Assembly (NCBI GenBank): GCA_009733775.1
Contig: WOGZ01000233.1
Coordinates: 1 to 53,447 of the forward strand
Direction of reading: 5' to 3'
DNA from: Alectoria sarmentosa
Taxonomy: Eukaryota; Ascomycota; Lecanoromycetes; Lecanorales; Parmeliaceae
DNA: 53,447 nucleotides
The position numbers and the translations under genes are program-made. Below the pieces are notes generated by a model, which worked only from the letters and a program-made list of their open reading frames with translations, was not told the origin of the DNA and did no database searches. This document shows, one piece after another, positions 11,771 through 23,769 of this stretch (position 1 is the stretch's first letter; every line of letters begins with the position of its first letter).

Positions 11771-12837
11771 ATGACGGGCACCATCATCATCACTGGAGCC
11801 AACGGTTCCCTTGCCATCCCTGCTGTCCACCATCTTTTGACCAACTACCCCAAGTGTACCACCGTGTTGACAGTCCGAAACACCATAGACGCCGATGTCA
11901 ACACGAAGAAGCTGCGTGAGACACTTAAGCAGTATCCAGATGCTGAAACATCAATCCGCAAGCTCGATCTTGCCGACCTCTCAGCTGTGCACGACTTCGC
12001 AAACACCGTCGCTGCTGAGATCGCAGATGGCAAACTCCCGCCTCTCGCCAGCATCGTCTGCAATGCCTACTACTGGAATCTAGTTGGTGACGCAGATATC
12101 ACCGTAGACGGCTACGAAAAGACCTTCCAAGTGATCCATCTCGCCCACGCAGCCCTGGTCCTCCGACTCCTCGGCAGCTTTGGATCGAACGGCGGCCGCG
12201 TTGTGCTTTTCTCCAGTGACGCGCACTGGCCGGGGAAGAATACGTTCGAGAAGTACCCGCCCGCTATTCCAGAAGACTTGAAAACGCTCGTGAAGCCAGC
12301 TGTGGACGAACCTTCGGACAACTTCGGACGCGGATTCCAGAGATATGCGGTCTCGAAGTTGGCGGTGGTGATGTGGATGTATGTGCTAAATCGTTACTTG
12401 GAGAAGGTATGTATTAACCGCCAGTCGTTGACGGAGGTCTTGTGGGGCTGTAGCTGAACTATTAAAAGGATCCGAAGCTGAGCAAGATTATGGCCGTTGC
12501 GATCAATCCAGGCAACCTGAGCGACTCGCGCGCACAGCGAACTAACACCCCTCCGATGCTCTACTACATGTCCAAATTTATCATTCAACCGCTGCGGTTT
12601 CTTCTCCGCTTCATGGATCCTACGATGCGCAATGCGGCCGAAGCCGGTGTCGATATTGCTGACCTCGCGACGAACAAGGCTCATCCTGGAGATCGCGGCT
12701 ACTTCACTCTTCTTGAGAAGGACACCAGTGCGCCGGACAGTATGGATAAGGAGACGCAGGAGAAGCTGTGGGTTAAGAGCATGGAGTGGGCTAGGATCAC
12801 TCGCAAGAATACTGCGCTCACAGGTGCATTTGAATGA
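11771..12837 (+). CDS. Short-chain dehydrogenase/reductase (NAD(P)-dependent)
   Basis: Two exons (11771-12406 and 12469-12837; intron 12407-12468 with GTATGT donor) encode 334 residues. A Rossmann start is visible: TIIITGANGSLA (residues 4-15) carries the TGxxxGxx dinucleotide-binding motif, though its last Gly is replaced. Asn in VCNAYYWN and the catalytic YAVSK (Tyr192, Lys196) follow. The C-terminal half with INPGNLSDSRAQR resembles fungal 3-ketosteroid-reductase or retinol-dehydrogenase-like members. It would reduce a ketone or oxidise an alcohol with NAD(P)H; the substrate is unknown. ATG 11771 is chosen because it immediately precedes the Rossmann strand. Head-to-head placement with the FAD oxidase suggests a two-gene redox unit. 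No defect is seen. Confidence 0.92.
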
Positions 12838-13212
12838 TTGAAAATGGCGTCGAGGAAGCTCGAGGGGTCGGTGTTATGCATGTACGGAATCTAAATCATG
12901 AGGTTCATTGTACACTCAATATCAAGTAGGGAGGTCTAGCAACTTTTTTCAAATCATTTTACAACGCCCAAATAGGAATTTCTCCATTGCCTAACTAAAT
13001 ATGCTGATTCTTAGCGCCCGCATCGATCATTTGAAAACACTTTACAGAAGCTCAAAATGCCTTAATAATCAAAACAATGAAACTATAAATTAAAGATTAT
13101 CGTATTCAACTTATTAAATTGCGAAATATATAAATTATTATTATAATGTATATGAAAATTAATTATAAAAATTAAATAATAATAAATATAATAAATATTT
13201 TAAATTTATAAA
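12838..13212. other. Island-to-AT-rich boundary
   Basis: Balanced-GC sequence fades to AT-rich repeat DNA at about 13060, some 220 bases beyond the dehydrogenase stop. No gene is visible. Confidence 0.6.
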
Positions 13213-13621
13213 TGTTATAAACGTATTTTACATTTTTAATAAAGTTGATTTTTCTTTAATATTATATTATATTAACATTATTTAATTAAATTTAACGTAT
13301 TTTAATAAAAACATTTATATTTATATAAATATATAATAACTTTAATTTTAATTCGATATTATAATTTATTGTTATTAATTAAAATTAAGCTTACGATTCA
13401 ATTTTACATTAATGTATTAAATCGTGATTTTACTTTATACTTTTATATATATATATTTATACTTAAAATCTCATAATTAAAATTTCTTTTAAATTAATAC
13501 GTTTAAATACTATTTAATTTTACGTATAATTTTTATAAAACGTTTTTTTTATATATTCTCTTTTTACTCAATTATTTTATTTAATATATTTATATAATTT
13601 AATTTTATATTAATTTTAACA
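13213..13621 (+). repeat. Gypsy family B LTR interrupted by a family A LTR
   Basis: It starts TGTTATAAACGTATTTT and ends TTTTAACA, as do the other B LTRs read in sense. Its 409 bp equals one 204-bp B LTR plus an inserted ~205-bp block (about 13333-13537) that aligns with the A LTR. The sequence after 13621 continues as the B-element leader, so this is the 5' LTR of a plus-strand B copy. All parts are heavily RIP-mutated. Confidence 0.75.
13333..13537 (+). repeat. Family A LTR inside the B LTR
   Basis: Recognised by TTCGATATT, the core GATTCAATTTTACATTAATGT and CTCATAATTAAAATTTC, in the same order as the A LTRs at 20617 and 27167. It is inserted in the same relative orientation as the A LTR in the B LTR at 17133-17540, and within about 10 bp of the same B-LTR position. 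The ends are approximate because of mutation. Confidence 0.65.
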
Positions 13622-14160
13622 TTATAATTAAATTATTACATTTACTTTACTTAAATTAATAAACGAATTTAAAAAATTTATTAATAAAGACTTAAACAAA
13701 AAATTAAATTAAATTATCGTAGTTTTAAATAAGTTTATTATATAAATAATTCGTTATAAACATTAATAAACGAAATAACGTAACGATTTTATTATATAAT
13801 AAACGAGAAATAAATAAAAATATTAAATTATTTATACGATTAACGAATTAAAAATTATTATTATTTATTATTTAAATAATTTAAATTAAAATAATATCGA
13901 TTATATCGTTCGAAAAATTATTATTAAATATACGTAAATTTTTTACGACATTATTATCGAACAAAAAATCACGATTTCATAATCTTTTAAAATCGATTTT
14001 CTTCGTTTCGTATTATCGAGTTTTTTTATAAAAAATTAACGACGATATAATAAAAACTTTTTATATAAGCAACGAAATTAAACAAAACTTTTTTTTTAAT
14101 ATATAAAATGTTTTTATAAAAGTTTAATAAATAATTAATTAATTAAATAACACTTATTTA
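13622..14160 (+). repeat. B-element 5' leader (plus-strand copy), decayed
   Basis: It begins TTATAATTAA and carries AATCACGATTT and GACGATATAATAAA in the same order as the B leaders read downward from 17132 and from 31399. Similarity fades after about 14160. No coding sequence can be read. Confidence 0.6.
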
Positions 14161-14189
14161 TATTTTTATATATTGAAATAAAAAAAGAC

Positions 14190-15046
14190 TTTGAATACTC
14201 GCATATAGGTTTTTAATATATATACGCAGTCTTTTAATATATATACGTAATTTCTTAAAGTTAAATAAAATAAATTAATAAGACGAATATATTTTTCGAC
14301 GTTAATAATTAAATAAGTGATTTAAAATTAAAGCTTAAAATTTAAACATTTAACTTCTTTATATGAATATTTAATTTCATTTTATCGAGCGTTTAATTTT
14401 ATTTCATCGAATTATTAAAATATGATAATGAAATAAAATGCGATATAAAAAACGAATTTATTATTGTTTTAAAGCTTTTTTAAAGCAGTTTTTTATATAA
14501 TAAAAAAGTATGTTATTAATATAACAATAAATCGAAAAAGACTGAAAATCAACTTTTTTTTTAATATAAGCATCGCATTCTCTCTTAAATACAATTATAA
14601 AATATCGAATTAAGTTTCTTCGTCTAAAATATTCAATTTCTTTATATAAAATATTTAATTTCTTTATATAAAACATTTAATTTCTTCGTATAAAGCATTT
14701 AATTTCTTTATATAAAATAATTAATAAACTTTAAATTTTTACATTAAAGCATTAAATTTTTAGTTTTATTTAAGCTTTTTATAATAAAATAAGATTAAAT
14801 TTTTACATTAAAGCGTTATAACGTATATTAAAAGTCTTTATATTAAAACGTCGTAATATATATTAAATTTTTATATTTAAACGTTATAACGTATATCAAA
14901 TCTTTATTTTAAAACGTTAAAGTTTTAAACTTTTATTGAATATTAAATACTTAATACGTTAATAAAAATATGCGAAATAAAGAATTACGTATATATATTA
15001 AAGAATTACGTATATATATTAAAAAGCTATATGCGAGTATTAAAAG
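14190..15046. mobile_element. Inverted-repeat-bounded ~0.86-kb element (possible MITE or relic)
   Basis: The arms 14190-14256 and 14979-15046 are inverted copies (~67 bp, a few mismatches). Each holds GAATACTCGCATATAG-like sequence at the outer end, followed by two copies of a TTTTAATATATATACG motif. Between them is AT-rich DNA with a ~22-bp tandem repeat at about 14620-14720 (unit like TTTAATTTCTTTATATAAAA, about five copies). It is too short and decayed to show a transposase. Class is undetermined. Confidence 0.5.
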
Positions 15047-16599
15047 TTTTTAAAAATGATTATACGAAAATTATTAAATATATTACGTGAAAAGTATTAA
15101 AACTTTTTTTTATTGTAATGTTTTTAATATTACATTTTTTAAATTATTAAAATTTTTCTCTTTTTTTCTCTTTATAATATTATATCTTTTATATTACTTT
15201 AATTAAAACTAAATTAAATTCAAAATCTCTTAAACAAAATTAAACTTTTTTTATAATTAAAATATTATAATTAATAATATATTTATATTAATTATTAAAA
15301 TTAATATAAATATATATAACGAAAATAATAAATTTAAAAAGTTATATAAAAAAAATAAGTTTATATATATTACGAGCTTACTTTATATAACATTTTTTTA
15401 TATTATAAAATCGATTATATTTTATCGAAATTAACGTAATTTTGCAACTTATATATAAATATTTTTTTCTTTTACATAATCTTCTCTTTTTAAATTTATT
15501 ATTTTCGTTATATACATTTATATAATTTTATATTTTATATTAATTTTAACATTATAATAAATTTTCTTTATATTTCTTTTAACGAAGAAAAATATATAAA
15601 ATTCAATAAACGAATATAGCGATTTTATAATCGATCGCACTTAAAAATAGCGAAGTTTATCGCTATTATAAAAAAGGCAAATATTAAATTACTTAAAATC
15701 GTTTAAAAATTTCGATATTCGTCTTTTACACATTATATATTATAAATTTAAATTCTCGTAAATATCGATTAAGTCGTTTATTATTTTTTTATAAATTTTA
15801 TATAAATTCGAACAATTTTATAATCGACGTTTTATTATTTATTTCAAAATCTTTTCTTTTAATTTGAAAATAACATAAATTAATTTAAATTTAAAAATAA
15901 AATATTAATCGTAATTAATAATAAATTTGTAATTTATTTTGAAAAATTAATCGTTTTATATAAAACACTTTTTGTTTATAAAAATAAAAAAGTTAAATAA
16001 TGTAAAAGATTTAATTTTTTTAAAAATGAATTTTTTGAATTTTTTAATATAAAACTCTTTATTAATAATTATTATATAAAATTAAATTTCGAGTATATTA
16101 ATATTACTTTATAATTTTTTATAATATTATATAAATATTTAAATTTATTATATTAAATATAATTTTTTTTTAATTTTTTTTTTAAATATTAATTTTTCTT
16201 TTTGTAAATATATTTAAAATTTTATTAAATGAACGATGTTTTATACGATATTAATATTAATATTAATAACATTTTTTTTCAAAAAAAATCAATAAAGAAA
16301 TAATGTTATATTATTTATTTAAATTAAATATTTTATTATTAAATTAAATCGTTTTACACGATTAAATCGAATTATTTTATTTATTATTAAAAAAAATATG
16401 AAAATTAAAAAATGTTTTAATAACAAAAAAGATTTTTTAACAAAAAAAAAATTATTAAAATACTTCGATAAAAGTAACATTAAAAACTATTATATTAAAG
16501 AAAAATATAAATATTTTGCATTTAATAATTTTAATAGTTTTTTATATAATAATTAAATTTGATTTTATATTTAAATAATTATAAAAAAATGTTATTTAA
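15047..16599. repeat. AT-rich decayed repeat with an internal hairpin
   Basis: A near-perfect inverted repeat with ~39-bp arms (15303-15341 and 15486-15525, spacer about 144 bp; arm core AACGAAAATAATAAATTT) lies here. The sequence after the right arm resembles the end of a B LTR (TATTAATTTTAACA near 15553) followed by leader-like sequence. No gene is visible. Confidence 0.5.
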
Positions 16600-17132
16600 T
16601 CGTTTATTTATTTATCGATATTTCGTGAAAATAATATATTAATTAAATAACGTTTTTTAAAATTCGTTATTTATATAAAAAATATTTATTATATCGTCGT
16701 CGACTTTTAACGAAAAAATTTAATAATGCGAAGTAAAAAAAATCGACTTTAAAAAATTATAAAATCGTGATTTTTTATTCGATAATAATATTATTAAAAA
16801 ATTTAAATATTTTTAATAATAGTTTTTCAAATAATAAAATCGATACTATATTAGTTTAAATTATATAAAAATAATAAATAATAAATAATAAATAATTATT
16901 TTTCTCGATTCGCTAATCAAATAAATGTTTTAATTTTTTTTTATATTCGTTATTTTCAATAAAGCGAATCGTTATTTCGATGCGAATTACTCGAATTTTA
17001 ATTATCGTAAATAATTTAATTTAAAAATACGATATTTTAATAGTTTTAATATTTTAATAAAGTTTTCATTAACACGAGTTTTTAAATTCGTTAATTAATA
17101 TAAATAAAGTAAATAAAATAACTTAATTATAA
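16600..17132 (-). repeat. B-element 5' leader (minus-strand copy), decayed
   Basis: Read on the minus strand from 17132, it matches the leader that follows the B 5' LTR at 31400, including CATCGAAATAACGATTC, AAAAAATCACGATTTTAT and GTCGACGACGATATAAT. Together with the plus-strand leader at 13622 it shows two B-element heads pointing at each other. Confidence 0.65.
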
Positions 17133-17540
17133 TATTAAAATTAATATAAAATTATATTATATAAATGTATTAAATAAAATAATTAAGTAAAAAGAAAATA
17201 TATATATAAAAAAAACACATTTATATAAAAGTGTTAAAAATTGCACGTTTAAATTAAAATAGTACTTTATACGTGATTTAAATAAAATTTTAATTATAAA
17301 ATTTTAAGTACAAATGTATATATATAAAAGTAAAAGATTAAATTATAACTTGACACTTTAATGTAGGGCTGAGTTATAAGATTAATCTTGATTTATAATA
17401 AGTCGCAGTATCGAAGAGCGAATCATAATAAAAAGTAAATATCTTTTTTAAAATACGTTAAACTCAATTAAATAGTGTTAAAAAAATGTGAAATTAATAA
17501 AAACTTAACTTTTTTAATAATAGAAAATACGCTTATAATA
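17133..17540 (-). repeat. B-family 5' LTR carrying a solo A LTR
   Basis: The 408 bp is exactly 204 (B LTR) + 199 (A LTR) + 5 (target duplication). The flanks of the insert match the intact B LTRs at 17752-17955 and 31400-31603. The sequence below 17133 is B leader, so this is the 5' LTR of a minus-strand B copy. Confidence 0.85.
17232..17430 (-). repeat. Solo A-family LTR with AAAAG target duplication
   Basis: 199 bp, the same length as both LTRs of the full A element. It begins TGTTAAAAATTGCACG on the plus strand and ends AATCATAATA. It is flanked by AAAAG at 17227-17231 and AAAAG at 17431-17435, a perfect 5-bp duplication. No internal A sequence is present, so it arose by LTR-LTR recombination. 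Confidence 0.9.
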
Positions 17541-17751
17541 ATATTTACATTTATATTTATAATATTTTTATTTAAAACATCGAAATAATTCGAAAAAATT
17601 AAGAGATTTATATATATATTTATTTTTTAAATAAAAATGAATATAAAATATATCGAATTTATTATCGAATAATTAAAGATTATTAATAACTATTAAAAAT
17701 TCGTTTATTATTAACTTATAAATTAATGTTTTTAAGACGACGAACCACGAC

Positions 17752-17955
17752 TATCAGAATTAGCATAAAATTATATCATATAAGTATATTAAATAAGACA
17801 ACTAAGTGAAGAGAAAGTATATATATAAAAAGAAAACATTTATATGAAAACAAATGTCTTTATTAAGTCACGCTAAGTTCAATCGAATAATATCAAAAAA
17901 ATGTGATGTTAAAAAGAAGTTAGCTTTATTAAGAATGTAAAATACGTTTATAACA
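17752..17955 (-). repeat. 3' LTR of element B
   Basis: On the element's sense strand it starts TGTTATAAACG at 17955, next to the polypurine tract. Its lower end aligns base for base with the start of the 31400 LTR, through transitions only over the first 20 bases. It is 204 bp. Confidence 0.88.
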
Positions 17956-17999
17956 TTATTTCTCTCTTTTAAAAAGCGATATCTCAACGCTATAAAAAA

Positions 18000-19559
18000 C
18001 GAAAAAGTGTGTTTATAACTTATTTTATATTTTCGAAACATTTAATTAATAATTATTTTCAATTGAAAAAAGTTAACGATAATAACGATAATAATATATC
18101 GTAAGAAATTCGTTTATAACATCGTCGATATTATAATATTTTATTATTTTAAACGTTTAAAAATAACGTGATTTGATAAAAAATTAACGTTATAATCGTC
18201 GTCGAAGCATTTAAATATTTAATGTTATTTGATATCTTATATTTCGGGCGAAGAAAGAATCGCAGAAATTAAATGATATAATTAAATGAAATTTTTCGAA
18301 TCGAATCGAGTCGCAGGCGTTAAATCTTATTTGAAATTTATATATATTTTGATGATGTTTTGAATAGTTTTTTTTTATGAATTATCATATATGTGATATC
18401 GAATGAAATTAATAATAACGATAACGAGGTTTTAAAACGACGTTAAAGAGCTTCGAAAGATATTTATAATGTGAATAACGAAGATCGCGTATTCGTTTGA
18501 ATCTTAAATCAATACGTCGTCGTCGTCGACATCGATCGATTTTGTCGTTGAAAAAATGAAGTGAAAACGCACGCACAATAATCGAAAGTTATATATAATC
18601 GCCGTCGCCCATTATAATAACGACGATTGTGAAAAAGAAAAAAAAAAGAGAAAGAATAAATGATGAGATTTTTTTATAAATTAATTATTAATTTAATCGA
18701 ATAATATTTAATTTTTTTATTTTAATTTGTTTAAATATTTCTTATGAAAGTCTTTTATTACGTTTTTTGCATTGTCGAATTCACTTTCGTTAATATTATA
18801 TTAATTAATATCTTTATCGACGTCTTTTTATTTAATCTTATATTTAAAACGATTTCATAATCTTTTTGAATTTAATATGTTTTTAATTATTCATTTATTT
18901 TTATTTTTAATAATAATAATTTTAAAAAAAGAGTTTTTTTAATTAAATAATGAATTAATAATAACGAGATTTAAGAGTTTAAGATAAAAGACGTTATAAA
19001 TTTTCATGATCTTAAATAATTTTAATTTGTAAAAAGAATCGATAATGAATATAATTTTGAATAAATCGAATATTTTATTATTTAATTTCTTAAATAATTT
19101 ATTTATAACGATGTTTTTATTGTTAAAAAAGACGAGATCGTTTTTTTTAAACGTTACATTTTTTTATAACGATTAATTTATTCGATTATCGCAAATTATG
19201 CTTTATTCAAGTTATCGCGTATATAAATAAAAACATCTTATATATAATCGATAATATTCTTTATTTTTGCAATATTAAAACGTTTTCGAATAATAACGTA
19301 ATCAATAATATCAAAATTAAAGTTTATATAAAAATGAAAACCTTTATTTATATAAAAGAATAACATATTAATAAAAATTAAAACATTATGATTGTTCGTA
19401 AATTCGATTATAAGTATTTATTTAATTTAATTATTTTATATATAATTGTAATAAATACGCAAATAACGTTTTAAGTCTTAATTGCTTCATTTCGTTTATT
19501 TATTTATTTTAAAATAAAAGATCGTAAATAATTTAATTTGAATATCGAATCTTTTGCAA
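18000..19559 (-). repeat. 3' internal part of element B, decayed
   Basis: Lies between the integrase remnant and the 3' LTR of B. It is unusually rich in TpG and poor in CpA on the plus strand, like the other B half and opposite to element A. No domain could be read with confidence. A short GC-richer patch occurs near 18460-18620. Confidence 0.5.
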
Positions 19560-20110
19560 AAAGATTTTCATATTATAATAATAAATTATGAGTTTCGATC
19601 GAACATTATTAATGCTGATAATTCATATATATAAAAAACTTTTTTAATAAACATTTTAATAGTGCTTTTAGTAAATATGTCATTATTTTCCGTTATGCAT
19701 AATACGTAATAACGCTTTTTAATTAAACGATTTATTATGATTTATATAACGTTATAACCTTTTGATAATAATAAATCGACGATAAAATTTATAAAAATGT
19801 CTTATTAACGTTTTTATAAAATTGAGAATAATTATAATAAATTATATTCACGATATTTAAGAGCTTTGATTTTTTTGCAAATGTAACAATTATTAATATA
19901 TATAACGATTATTATTTTTATATTTCTTTAATGATATTCTCGTTTAAGTAATTCATATATATAAACGACTTTTAAATAATTATACATAAATTAATTATAT
20001 ATTTTTTAAATAATAATCGTGTATATAGATTTAGATATTTATAAGCGATTTTTGTGATAAAGAATATCGTTTATAATAACGCATTTATTAAATGTAATAT
20101 CTTTTAATTT
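19560..20110 (-). pseudogene. Integrase remnant of element B
   Basis: On the minus strand, the zinc-binding end reads like the family pattern (NNCYICKKIKA near 19880). The catalytic-core start follows (INFIVDLLLSKGYNVI near 19790, then INRLIKKRYYV near 19720), matching the order in Ty3/gypsy integrases. Stops replace several Trp and Gln positions. Upstream, RNase H pieces (NYQIYDKKLFVII near 20560) continue to the junction with element A. Confidence 0.8.
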
Positions 20111-20616
20111 CTTTTTATCATTAATAATTATTTCGCGTATTTCGTTGCATTCGTTATCGATTTTGTTCGCTTCGAACATTTTATGATAAAAAAGATTATT
20201 AATAACATTAATTTCGAATTCGATATTATCGAGATTTAAACGATTCGATATAAAAATAATTTAATGTTATTGTTTAAGTCGTTTATTCGTAAAATCGATA
20301 AATTTATATTTAATTATTCGAGTGAGAATATTAGTTTTAAGATTTTATGATCTCGAATGATAAATAATTTTGATGTTATATTCGAATAACATATCGAGAT
20401 ATTTAATTTAATAACGATTCAAGTTACGTTCTTTAATAAAATATATAAAATCTTTATAATTCGTGAATATCTTAATCGAAATATCGATATATTTTAATTC
20501 GAATCGTTAATGTTTTAAATATTGAATAATAACGAATAATTTTTTATCGTAAATCTGATAATTGCATTCGATCGAAATTAGGTTTTTATTATAAAAAGTT
20601 ATTGAATATAATATTT

Positions 20617-20815
20617 TATTATGATTTGTCCTTCGATATTGCGACTTATCATGAATCAAGATTAACTCTATAACTCAGTTTTACATTAATGTGTCAAGTT
20701 ATAATTTAACCTTTTATTTTTATATGCATACATTTATATTTAAAACTTCATAATTAAAATTTCATTCAAATCATATATAAAGTACTATTTCAATTCAAAC
20801 GTGCAATTTTTAACA
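20617..20815 (+). repeat. 5' LTR of element A
   Basis: 199 bp. It starts TATTATGATTTG (TG mutated to TA) and ends TTTTTAACA. It contains CCTTCGATATTGCGACTTATC and aligns without length change to the 27167 LTR, differing mostly by transitions. Confidence 0.9.
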
Positions 20816-23000
20816 TAATTTTAATTATTCTTTTAAATGACAATAATTTGCAAATTGATCATCGAATCGAAATAAATGAATACGCGTATAAACTTTATTG
20901 TGCGTGCGTATTGCGCAAATACGATAACATTGTTATCATAATATCGACGCGTTCGACGTTAACGAAAACGAAAATGAAAAAAGAATAAATCGAGTGAAGC
21001 TCACTCGTTTACACAAAATCGAATAAAACTCATTTATTACACATAAAAAAGAAATCTCATTAAGATTAAAACTTTAATAATAAACAATGGCAAAAAATAT
21101 TTCATTAAAAAAGTCAACGAAGAATAAAATTAAGACCTTTGATTCTCCGTCTCTCATATTTTAAAGGTTTATAAAAAATGCATTGAATCTCTCTCAAAGT
21201 TAGATTATTCAATTAAACTTTATATAAAAAACATCTTCACCACGATTCGAAGAATTAAAAAACTCGAATCGTGAAAAACATTCATTCAAAAAAAAAGAAA
21301 ATAAATTCCGCGACAAATTGCGACGATACACAATTGAATTAAACGAATTCGAGAAAAAATTCATATTATTCAAAAACATTAATGTCGAGAATAAAGATAA
21401 AAAAAGTTTATTTGAAAAAATATAAATCAATGAGCGCTTTCTGAAAAACGTCTCTTAATATTCAAAAAAGTGATATAATGCGATTCGAACGATGATCATC
21501 AATATCGCTATTTATCACGAATAAATTTCGAATTTTATTTAAAATGTTCATTTTAATAAGTAACACCTTATATTTATAACGTAATAATTAAAAAAGTTCA
21601 TCATTATATTAAAAGAATAATAAGAAAAAATCAAAAAATTACGATATCTATAAAAAAAGTATCGCGATTTGATTAACGATCGAGTTGAGAAAATATTCGA
21701 TTTCAAAGAGAAATTAAATGTAAAAATCAAGGTTATTATCGAGAAGAATCTTAAAAAAATGAAATATATAAATTTTAATAACGATCGACGCCTTAAATTC
21801 ATTAAGCGTATTATAATATCGATAAACATAATAACATTCAAAATAACATATAAAAGTTTTCATCGCAACACTTTTATTGTAACAGATTTCATTTTCGACA
21901 AATCAAAAAACAAATAATTTAACGTTAAAGAGTTTTATAACACAAAAAAAAACAAATTTTATGAAACTTAATATATAAAGTTGAATTTTAAGTTTCGTAA
22001 TAATTGAGAATTGTATTCAAATAAGTAAAGTAAAATTGATTACATTCGCGATTATTATAAAAATGTCATTTATAATATAATTAAAGTTAAATTTATTAAT
22101 ATTACGATCTCAAATTATTATCTTAATGCTAATAAGATTATACACGATTTTAATTCATTATTCGCGAAAATTGATCGAAAATAGAGAGCGAAAACAAAAT
22201 TTTAAAATCTCAAATTCGCAATAAGTGTTAAAGATTTCAAAAAGTTCTTTTCAATTTTTTACGCTCGCTTTATTATTGAGATTATTCTTTTAAATCTTAT
22301 TAATTCGTTGAAACGAAATCATTTAAAAAAATTGATTTTTTAACGATTAAAAAATAAAATTATGAATGATATTATTTTCATCGATTTTTTTGCTTTCATA
22401 ATCCGATTACGTCAATTTAACACAAAATTTCGAATCAACGATAAAGCACGTAAGATTACTTTTAAAAAAGCAATATTAAAAGAAACATTTATAATAACAT
22501 CAATAAATCGAGAAAGGTTTTCGACAACGTCAAATTCACGTTTTCGAATTAAAGGAAATTAATTCATTAAATTCATAAAACTCGAAAATCGATATCGAAT
22601 ATTAAAATATTAAGCATAAGCGTTAAAAAAGCAAAAACGATATTATAAATGTTTAAAATCTAAATATAAACATTACGACGATAACGTTCTCGATACGTAT
22701 AAACTTATCAAATAATCGACGAAAAAAGATGTCGCTATCAAATTAACAACTTTCGAATTCGAAATCTCAAAAACAAATATAAATCCTTTTATTGAATTGA
22801 GTTCGAAAAATTAAATCTCTTTAATAAAATCGCTTTTAAAAAGATCGAAAATCAAATGCGCAGAAGAATAAAGCAACTATAAATAACGAATTCGAAAAAT
22901 CTCATCATTATCACTTTTTCCTTTTACGATTTTATCGAAAAATTGAAATAAAAAAAATAATTGAATTTTCATAAATACGTATATATTTAAAAAGAATCGA
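20816..23000 (+). pseudogene. Gag region of element A, decayed
   Basis: Sequence between the 5' LTR and the retropepsin. Short open stretches (for example 21669-21917 and 22362-22562) are rich in Lys, Ile and Asn after mutation. Order within the element makes this gag, but no nucleocapsid zinc knuckle is legible. Confidence 0.55.
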
Positions 23001-23220
23001 TTAATGCAAATTATTTAATGAATATAAAAGTCTTAATAAAGAGCTTCATAAATATAAATTATATTAAAAAACATAAATTATCAATAATGTCGTTAATCAA
23101 ACCATGCAAATTGAGATTGACCGACGATAAATTAATATCAAACATTACATATATAACACGACTTCAACTTACGTTAAAAGATCACATTAAGAAATTATAA
23201 TCTTTAATTATCTCATTAAA
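23001..23220 (+). pseudogene. Retropepsin (aspartyl protease) remnant of element A
   Basis: The translated frame at 23018-23200 retains a NYIKKHKLSIMSLIKP segment followed by LRLTDDKLISNI and LQLTLKDHIKKL. This is the order seen in fungal gypsy proteases after the catalytic Asp. The catalytic DSGA itself is not readable. Confidence 0.7.
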
Positions 23221-23769
23221 TAAATATAATGTCATTTTGAAAATGTTATAAATGAAATTATATGATTTTTAGATATTCTTTGCAAAGAGATCTCTCATTT
23301 TCAATTTAAATTATTACACGATTGATTGTTTATTACATTATCAACTCTTTATTATTTATAATAAACCTTTAAAATTAAAAGAGAAAAAATATATAAAAGA
23401 GGCTGACATCGCTGAGATCTTTATATATGCTTTTATTCGCATAATAAAAAAAGAGAATAATCAAATATATATTATGTGATCAAAAGATTTTGAAAAATTA
23501 ACACACGAATTAAAAAATAAAGATTGTTTTTTAGAATTCACGATAGACGTCGCAATCATCATATCGAAAGATTATGAGAAATTCTTTCAAAAGTTGCGAA
23601 AAGATTTAATTATATTAAAAGAAATTGAAAATCAAAATGCTCAAAGCGTATCACAAATAAATTAACGTTTAAAATTCGATAAAAGTTAATAAGCTCTTAT
23701 TTCATAAAAAAATGAATTATTTTATCGAATTATAATCAAAAGCAATATTATTTATCAAGCGTGCTTATA

